Positions 1 to 3,707 of a DNA stretch of 5,887 nucleotides are shown here, one piece after another. The notes under the pieces are model-generated. The model was not told where the DNA came from and made no database searches. It saw only the letters and a program-made list of their open reading frames with translations. Each line of letters starts with the position of its first letter. The stretch's first letter is position 1. Origin of the DNA: Deltaproteobacteria bacterium (lineage in GTDB: Bacteria > Myxococcota_A > UBA796 > UBA2385); assembly GCA_003694325.1 (NCBI GenBank), contig RFKJ01000752.1, positions 1 to 5,887 on the forward strand, in the 5' to 3' direction. Both the position numbers and the translations under genes were made by a program.

Positions 1-99
1 CACCAGCTCCGCGCCGACCCGCTCGGCCAGGGCCTCGATCTCGCGGCTGGCCAACCAGGCGAAGGGGCAGACGATGTCGTAGTAGAAGTGGATCTGCAC
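1..99 (-). CDS. DsbA-family / 2-hydroxychromene-2-carboxylate isomerase-like oxidoreductase, N-terminal part (cut by window edge)
   Basis: Only the first 33 codons are visible; the gene runs off the left edge. Reading the minus strand from 99 gives a protein beginning VQIHFYYDIVCPFAWLAS, followed by an amphipathic helix (REIEALAERVGAEL). A short beta strand, then YYD-x-x-CP-x-x-x-x-LAS, is the hallmark start of the thioredoxin-fold DsbA/HCCA-isomerase family. The Cys-Pro at residues 11-12 is the position of the active-site Cys/Ser. The start is a GTG at 99-97: on the minus strand GGAG lies at 109-106, six bases upstream, and the protein would then begin right at the first strand, as is usual. 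The frame stays open upstream to a stop at 159-157, but no better start is seen. The gene is divergent from the Hsp15-like gene, with 59 bases between them. CPFA lacks the second Cys of a CxxC motif, so either an isomerase (glutathione-dependent type) or a monothiol oxidoreductase is possible. The substrate cannot be told. Confidence 0.75.
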   Translation of the reverse strand, partial: MQIHFYYDIVCPFAWLASREIEALAERVGAELV

Positions 100-158
100 G
101 AGGGGCTCCGGGAGGTCGACGTCGTTGGGCCGGGGGCCGGTGGGGGTTAGGTGCCATC

Positions 159-596
159 ATGGCCCAGGACGACGACAGGGATCCAACCGGCGACCGCGGG
201 GCGGGCAGCGGGGTCCGCATCGACAAGTGGCTGTGGGCGGTGCGCTGCTTCAAGACGCGGTCCCAGGCCACCGCGGCCTGCCAGGGGGGCCATTGCAAGG
301 TGGATGGCAAGACCGCGAAGCCGTCGCAGAAGGTGCGCCCCGGGGCGCGGGTGACCGTCCAGACCCCGGGGGGACTGCGGGTGCTGGAGGTCGTTGCGTT
401 GGCAGAACGGCGCGGCTCTGCCGCAGTCGCCGCCACGCTGTTCATCGATCACACCCCGCCGCCACCGGAGCGGAGCGCCGATGACCGGGCGGTGGACGCG
501 GTCATCGCGCGACGGCCACGGGGTTCGGGGCGCCCGACCAAGCGGGATCGCCGGGCCCTGGCGCGCCTGCGGCGCGGCCACCGGGACGGCGGGTGA
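159..596 (+). CDS. hslR: Hsp15-like S4-domain RNA-binding protein
   Basis: This 145-residue protein resembles heat shock protein 15. In E. coli, Hsp15 binds 50S subunits that carry a stranded nascent chain and helps recycle them. The S4 RNA-binding domain spans about residues 18-66: VRIDKWLWAVRCFKTRSQA (19-37), then an xGG-xx-KVDG turn (43-50) and KPSQKVRPGARV (54-65). The DKWLWxxRxxKTR signature is that of Hsp15 rather than of S4 or pseudouridine synthases. The basic C-terminus RPTKRDRRALARLRRG (125-140) matches the RPxKxxRRxLxRxxxG tail typical of Hsp15. The length is close to E. coli Hsp15 (133). An acidic, disordered-looking N-terminal extension (residues 2-17) is the main difference. The chosen ATG at 159 has a modest AGGTG five bases upstream (149-153). 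I see no convincing promoter in the 59-base divergent gap. The next gene lies 97 bases downstream with its own strong ribosome site. The family call is confident; the heat-shock role is inferred from the family. Confidence 0.85.
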   Translation: MAQDDDRDPTGDRGAGSGVRIDKWLWAVRCFKTRSQATAACQGGHCKVDGKTAKPSQKVRPGARVTVQTPGGLRVLEVVALAERRGSAAVAATLFIDHTPPPPERSADDRAVDAVIARRPRGSGRPTKRDRRALARLRRGHRDGG

Positions 597-693
597 AGGG
601 CGAGGCCGGGGACCCGGGCCGGGCTGTTGTACTCTTGACGCACCAAGGGTAAGGCCGACCGAAAGCAAGGGAAGTCCGAGGGAGGAGATCTTC

Positions 694-1203
694 ATGCGCC
701 ACGTCGTCGCTCTCGTCCTGCTGGTCCTGCCGACATCGGCGTGGGCTCTCCACGGGCCCGGCCCGTTTCGCGAAGCCGGTCGCTTCGGCCTGGGGTTCGG
801 CGCCGGCACCAGCACGGCGGGCTTGTCGGCGAAGTACATGATCAGCCCGGACCTGTCGGTGCAGGGGGTCGTCGGGGCAGGCTACGGCGCCCACTCGACC
901 GATCCCGGGCCGGGCGGGAGCTGGGACTCCAGCCTCGCCCTCAGCGCGGACCTCCTGTTCGAGATGCCCACCTTCTACAGCGACGAGGGCCTGGACCTGG
1001 CGTGGTCCATCGGCCCGGGAGTGGGGACCTGGCTGTCCGATGGCTACTTCGCCCTGGCGGCGTCGGGGGCGGCGGGATTCGAGGTGAACATCACGGCGGT
1101 GCCGATGGACGTCGTCGTGGAGTATCGACCCCGCGTCCTGCTGGTGCCCGACGTGGCGGTGGACTTCTTCAACCTGTCCGGACACATCCGCTATTACTTC
1201 TAG
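694..1203 (+). CDS. Secreted small outer-membrane beta-barrel-like protein
   Basis: This is a 169-residue protein with a classical signal peptide: MRH, a hydrophobic core VVALVLLVLP (4-13), then a TSAWA cleavage site near residue 18. The mature part alternates short, glycine-rich amphipathic strands (FGLGFGAGTSTAGLSAKYMI 31-50; VQGVVGAGYG 57-66; SLALSADLLF 80-89; LAWSIGPGVGTWL 102-114; YFALAASGAAGFEV 118-131; MDVVVEYRPRVLLV 138-151). It ends in HIRYYF, a terminal aromatic like the C-terminal signal read by the BAM machinery. The layout (GxGFGxGxxTGxSxKY near the start, P-x-D-V-x-V-E near the end, I-R-YYF terminus) resembles small about eight-stranded barrels of the DUF3996/BAPKO_0422 type, recalled from memory and not searched. 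The start is ATG 694, with GGAGGAG at 681-687, six bases upstream; the frame is open further upstream, but that part overlaps hslR and has no such site. Function unknown. It contains no cysteines and no lipobox. It appears monocistronic. Confidence 0.8.
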   Translation: MRHVVALVLLVLPTSAWALHGPGPFREAGRFGLGFGAGTSTAGLSAKYMISPDLSVQGVVGAGYGAHSTDPGPGGSWDSSLALSADLLFEMPTFYSDEGLDLAWSIGPGVGTWLSDGYFALAASGAAGFEVNITAVPMDVVVEYRPRVLLVPDVAVDFFNLSGHIRYYF

Positions 1204-1243
1204 CGATGGTCGGCGCCGACCCGGGCCATCGACCGGATGGCCC

Positions 1244-1263
1244 GCCCCGGCGACGGCCGGGGC
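1244..1263 (+). terminator. Possible terminator hairpin after the barrel gene
   Basis: A perfect 8-bp stem, GCCCCGGC at 1244-1251 and GCCGGGGC at 1256-1263, closes a four-base loop (GACG). It lies 40 bases past the stop of the barrel gene and is followed by CTCTTG rather than a real T-run. It may end the upstream transcript, but in this GC-rich sequence such stems also occur by chance. Confidence 0.4.
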
Positions 1264-1333
1264 TCTTGCCGGGAAGGGCCTCGCGGCGGGGCGCGGCGGG
1301 GGTGCTCCCCACGGGGAAGGGACCGGGGTAGGG

Positions 1334-1349
1334 TGGCTCGGCGGGTGCG
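1334..1349 (+). promoter_or_regulatory. Candidate sigma-54 (-24/-12) promoter for the radical SAM gene
   Basis: TGGCTCGGCGGGTGCG resembles the sigma-54 consensus TGGCACG-N4-TTGCW. The invariant GG and GC are present at the correct spacing, and most other consensus bases match except A5, the first T of TTGC and the final W. Its end lies about 39 bases before the GTG start at 1389, which would give an untranslated leader of roughly 30 bases. No binding site for an enhancer protein was recognised. The match is imperfect and the background is GC-rich, so it is tentative. Confidence 0.25.
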
Positions 1350-1388
1350 GTCTTATCCGGTGACGAGACCCGGCCCGACGGAGCGCGC

Positions 1389-2801
1389 GTGCGAGTCCTG
1401 TTGATCAACCCGGCGATGAACATGCGCAAGCTCGGCCGGTTCGCCGGGCTGCTGGAGCCGATGCCCTGCATCGGCCTCGCCTACATCGCCGGCGCCCTGG
1501 AGGCTCACGGGGTCTTCGTGCGGGTCATCGACATGTTCGCCGAGAAGCTCTCGGGCCAGGAGGTCGTGGACCGGGCGGCCCGTTTTCGGCCGGACCTCGT
1601 GGGCATGACGGTCCTCACGCCGTCGGCGCCGGTGTGCTCCGAGCTGTCCGGACGGATCCGCGCCCGGCTCCCCGACGCCCGGGTGGTGTGGGGGGCCATC
1701 CACGCCGACGTGTTCGCCCGCGACATCGTGGGGAGCGGCGACGCCGATTTCGTGGTCCATGGCGATGGCGAGGAGACCATCGTCGAGCTGGTGGATGCCC
1801 TGGCCAAGGGCGAGCAGGACTTCTCGGCGATCCGCGGGTTGAGCTGGCGCACCGGTGACGGCGAGGTCGTCCGCAACCCCGAGCGCCCCCTGAACCGGGA
1901 CCTCGATGCCCTGCCCTACCCCGCCTGGCACCTGTTCCCCTACCACCGCTATGGCCTGCTGCCCTTCGCCGACTTCGCCAAGCCGGTGCTGACCATGGCC
2001 GCCAGTCGCGGCTGCCCCTATCGATGCGACTACTGCAGCCTGATCAACACAGGGGGCAAGGTGTTCCGGCGGCGCGACCCCATCAAGGTCGCGGACGAGT
2101 ACGAGTACCTGGTCGACCGGTTCGGGGTGAAGCAGATTGGATTCATCGACCCGATCTTCCCGCTGGTCAAGGCCGACCTCCGCCCCTTCTGCGAGGAGCT
2201 GCAGCGACGGGGCCTGGACCAGCGGTGCCAGTGGCTCAGCGAGACGCGGGCCGACCGGCTGGACCCGGAGACCTGCGAGATGATGTACGCCGGCGGCTGT
2301 CGCCGGGTCCTCATGGGCATCGAGAGCGGGTCCGACCTGCTGCTCGGCAACGTCAACAAGACGCTGAAGACCTCCAAGGTGCGGGAGGGGGTGGCCAACG
2401 CCAGGCGGGCCGGGATCCAGACCGTGGGCCTGTTCATGATCGGGCTGCCCGGTGAGAACCCGGAGCTGACCCGGCAGACCGTCGAGTTCGCCGTCGATCT
2501 CGACCTCGACTTCGCCAAGTTCGCCATCACCGTCCCGTTCCCCGGCAGCAAGCTGTTCGAGGATCGGTGGCAGCGCGACCTGTTCCGGGACGACTGGGAG
2601 AACTACACCACCTTCAACCCGGATCCCGACGCCCTGGTCCACCATCCCCCCGGCTACGACCCCGCCGAGCTGATCAAGATGCAGAGCTGGGCGTTGCGCC
2701 GGTTCTACCTGCGCCCTGCGCAGATCCGTCGCCAGATGGTCGAGCTGCGGACGATCTCGCCGAAGATGCTGCTGTACGGGCTCTACGGGATGGCGATCTG
2801 A
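1389..2801 (+). CDS. B12-binding-domain radical SAM protein
   Basis: This 470-residue protein has a domain order typical of cobalamin-type radical SAM enzymes. Residues 1-140 form a Rossmann-like B12-binding fold (MRVLLINPA; PCIGLAYIAGALE 26-38; DADFVVHGDGEETIVEL 118-134). A linker with DLDALPYPAW (171-180) follows. The radical SAM barrel runs from about 197 to 400, with RGCPYRCDYC giving the [4Fe-4S] ligands C209, C213 and C216 (CxxxCxxC). MGIESGS (309-315) and GLPGE (352-356) are the usual later SAM-binding/barrel motifs. VPFPGSKLF (382-390) and a helical C-terminus complete the family pattern. The usual cobalamin motif DxHxxG is not intact: the equivalent stretch is DMFAEKLSG from D48, with no histidine. 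The GG motif also reads WGAIHA (101-106). Cobalamin may therefore bind without a protein histidine ligand, or not at all. The start is GTG 1389, with GGAG at 1380-1383 five bases before it, and the protein begins right at the first beta strand. No pathway neighbours are present, so the substrate is unknown; methylation or rearrangement chemistry is the family norm. Confidence 0.9.
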   Translation: MRVLLINPAMNMRKLGRFAGLLEPMPCIGLAYIAGALEAHGVFVRVIDMFAEKLSGQEVVDRAARFRPDLVGMTVLTPSAPVCSELSGRIRARLPDARVVWGAIHADVFARDIVGSGDADFVVHGDGEETIVELVDALAKGEQDFSAIRGLSWRTGDGEVVRNPERPLNRDLDALPYPAWHLFPYHRYGLLPFADFAKPVLTMAASRGCPYRCDYCSLINTGGKVFRRRDPIKVADEYEYLVDRFGVKQIGFIDPIFPLVKADLRPFCEELQRRGLDQRCQWLSETRADRLDPETCEMMYAGGCRRVLMGIESGSDLLLGNVNKTLKTSKVREGVANARRAGIQTVGLFMIGLPGENPELTRQTVEFAVDLDLDFAKFAITVPFPGSKLFEDRWQRDLFRDDWENYTTFNPDPDALVHHPPGYDPAELIKMQSWALRRFYLRPAQIRRQMVELRTISPKMLLYGLYGMAI

Positions 2802-2860
2802 CCGTTGCGGGGAGTGGGTGGGCCCGCCCGGGAGGGGGCGCCGGCGCACGGGATCGGGAA

Positions 2861-2937
2861 GTCGTCCCGGCCTCGTCACTTGACGGGGTCGTCCGGACGG
2901 GTCAAGAGGGCGCCGAATGGCGGGACGACCGGTCCCG
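2861..2937 (+). repeat. Cluster of overlapping inverted repeats upstream of rpsO
   Basis: The radical SAM-rpsO gap holds several overlapping dyads. GTCGTCCCG (2861-2869) is the exact complement of CGGGACGAC (2921-2929). Inside it, CTTGAC (2879-2884) pairs with GTCAAG (2901-2906) around the palindrome CGTCCGGACG (2890-2899). GTCGTCC recurs at 2888-2894 and can also pair with 2923-2929. CGGGAC (2921-2926) can instead pair locally with GTCCCG (2932-2937) over a five-base loop. No T-run follows, so a simple terminator is unlikely. It may be a transcript end/processing structure, an early part of the rpsO leader or a protein-binding site. Confidence 0.45.
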
Positions 2938-2941
2938 CTGA

Positions 2942-3041
2942 CCTCACCGGCCTGCGCGGCTCCGCGGGTGGGGGGACCCTCCGGAAGCGGTCCACCTCGA
3001 CGCCAGCCCACGGACGCTGCCCGGCGCGGCTTCAACAGGAG
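2942..3041 (+). promoter_or_regulatory. Candidate structured rpsO leader with loop complementary to the Shine-Dalgarno sequence
   Basis: Two hairpins can stack end to end. The first pairs CCTCACC (2942-2948) with GGTGGGG (2967-2973, one U-G pair) and encloses CGCG/CGCG (2955-2958/2963-2966). The second pairs GGACC (2974-2978) with GGTCC (2989-2993). The loop of the second starts CTCC (2979-2982), which is complementary to the GGAG (3038-3041) that forms the rpsO ribosome site. A small CAGC/GCTG stem (3004-3007/3016-3019) lies between them. Known: S15 represses its own mRNA through leader structures that differ between bacterial groups, and the E. coli form is a pseudoknot over the ribosome site. 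Inferred: the same logic could apply here. The loop contact is only 4 bp. No good sigma-70-type promoter was found in the gap. Confidence 0.35.
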
Positions 3042-3048
3042 AGACACC

Positions 3049-3318
3049 ATGGCGATGACCGACGAGCGGAAGGCAGAGATCATCGAGCAGTTCAAGCAGC
3101 ACGACGGCGACACCGGCTCGCCCGAGGTGCAGATCGCGCTGCTCACCGAGCGCATCCGGTACCTCACGGATCACTTCCGCACCCACCACAAGGACCACCA
3201 CAGCCGCCGCGGGCTGCTGAAGCTGGTCGGTCGGCGTCGCCGGCTCCTCAAGTATCTCAAGACGAATCACCCCGATCGCTACTACGCGACGATCAAGGCC
3301 CTCGGCCTTCGTCGGTAG
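3049..3318 (+). CDS. rpsO: 30S ribosomal protein S15
   Basis: This 89-residue protein has exactly the usual length of bacterial S15. S15 binds the 16S rRNA central domain at the three-way junction of helices 20-22 early in 30S assembly and contacts the 50S subunit in a bridge. Diagnostic stretches are [16 protein letters not shown] (residues 21-36), [12 protein letters not shown] (45-56) followed by a basic [13 protein letters not shown] segment, and the C-terminal [13 protein letters not shown]. The conserved rRNA-contacting residues of the [12 protein letters not shown] motif are all present. The start is ATG 3049, with AGGAG at 3037-3041, seven bases upstream; a second in-frame ATG at 3055 would shorten the protein and its spacing is worse. 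The gene is followed after 389 bases by pnp, the conserved rpsO-pnp order. Translation is probably controlled by S15 through its leader. Nothing is missing or unusual in the protein. Confidence 0.98.
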   Translation: MAMTDERKAEIIEQFKQHDGDTGSPEVQIALLTERIRYLTDHFRTHHKDHHSRRGLLKLVGRRRRLLKYLKTNHPDRYYATIKALGLRR

Positions 3319-3362
3319 CATCGAGCAGGGGCGGCGAGACATCGCTGCCCTTTCGCTTTGGT

Positions 3363-3383
3363 GGGCCCCGGACTACGGGGTCC
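3363..3383 (+). terminator. Terminator or attenuator hairpin after rpsO
   Basis: An 8-bp stem, GGGCCCCG (3363-3370) with CGGGGTCC (3376-3383, one G-U pair), closes the loop GACTA and is followed by TTCCTC. It lies 45 bases after the rpsO stop, where a partial terminator is found between rpsO and pnp in E. coli. A second, weaker stem GGGGTT/GGCCCC (3390-3395/3416-3421) follows, and GGTGGG (3360-3365) could alternatively pair with CCCACC (3419-3424). Because the T-run is poor, read-through into pnp is plausible. Confidence 0.5.
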
Positions 3384-3474
3384 TTCCTCGGGGTTGCGCG
3401 CGACCGCTCGCTCGTGGCCCCACCCCCCATGTCCAGGAATCACTCGGCGGTACGGCTTCCCACCCCACCCGCTC

Positions 3475-3642
3475 TCCGCAGGTCGGTGCAGTGCGAGCGC
3501 AGCTTGAATTCACGGTCGTCGTGATCTCGGCTGCCTGCGTTCGCCCTCCGCAGATCTACGGGGAACCGAGGTGTGAAGAACCGGTTCACTTCCGCAGGTC
3601 ACGGCGACGTGGCACGAGCTCCTGGACGCAGATGACTCCGCA
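3475..3642 (+). repeat. Short motif TCCGCA repeated four times in the pnp leader
   Basis: TCCGCAGGTC occurs at 3475-3484 and exactly again at 3591-3600. TCCGCAGATC, with one change, is at 3547-3556, and the TCCGCA core is found once more at 3637-3642. The start-to-start distances are 72, 44 and 46 bases. The first two copies flank stem A of the leader and the third sits in the internal loop of stem B. The copies are on the same strand, so they could be repeated single-stranded protein-binding sites. Four six-base matches in such a GC-rich stretch could partly be chance. Confidence 0.4.
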
Positions 3643-3702
3643 CCCTGGCACGCCGCGTGAACCGGCTGTCCGGGTGCTCGTGGCGGGAAACCCGCCCGGG
3701 AG
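3475..3702 (+). promoter_or_regulatory. Candidate structured pnp mRNA leader
   Basis: The gap before pnp has no gene but much pairing potential. Stem A: GCGAGCGCAG (3493-3502) with CTGCGTTCGC (3535-3544), 10 bp with one G-U pair, capped by TCACG/CGTGA (3510-3514/3520-3524). Stem B: CCGGTTCAC (3581-3589) with GTGAACCGG (3657-3665), 9 bp perfect, continued by CGGCG/CGCCG (3602-3606/3651-3655) across a 12-by-1 internal loop. A local alternative pairs GTGAA (3573-3577) with TTCAC (3585-3589). Stem C: GGCGGG/CCCGCC (3682-3687/3691-3696) with an AAA loop ends one base before the ribosome site GGGAG (3698-3702). Known: in E. coli the pnp leader stem is cut by RNase III, and PNPase then destabilises its own mRNA. 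Inferred: stem A or B could play that part. No promoter with a good -35/-10 was recognised here. Confidence 0.4.
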
Positions 3703-3707
3703 AATCC

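Noticed and set aside
604..620. GGCC-GGG/CCC-GGGCC dyad just after the Hsp15-like gene as a terminator
   Set aside because: The stem has a mismatch or a loop that is too small, and no T-run follows; it looks like GC-rich background.
627..663. TTGTAC/TTGACG as a -35 box for the barrel gene
   Set aside because: TTGACG is at 635-640, but no acceptable -10 lies 16-18 bases downstream for either box.
394..693. Upstream extension of the barrel gene in the same frame
   Set aside because: It overlaps the Hsp15-like gene and lacks a ribosome site. The ATG at 694 has GGAGGAG and opens directly with a signal peptide.
2802..3048. Small gene in the radical SAM-rpsO gap
   Set aside because: No start with a ribosome site and family-like product was found; the gap is explained better as a leader with inverted repeats.
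1353..3167. Long minus-strand open frame across the radical SAM gene and into rpsO
   Set aside because: It spans two confident plus-strand genes and the gap between them, and its product shows no recognisable domain. The lack of stops follows from high GC.
3363..3422. tRNA-like segment ending in GGCCCCA after rpsO
   Set aside because: There is no T-loop GTTCGA-type sequence, no D-arm and no cloverleaf pairing; the complementarity is better explained by simple hairpins.
3657..3707. GTG at 3657 as an earlier pnp start
   Set aside because: The 17 extra residues are not PNPase-like, no ribosome site precedes the GTG, and it lies in the right arm of a leader stem. ATG 3708 has GGGAG at the right distance.
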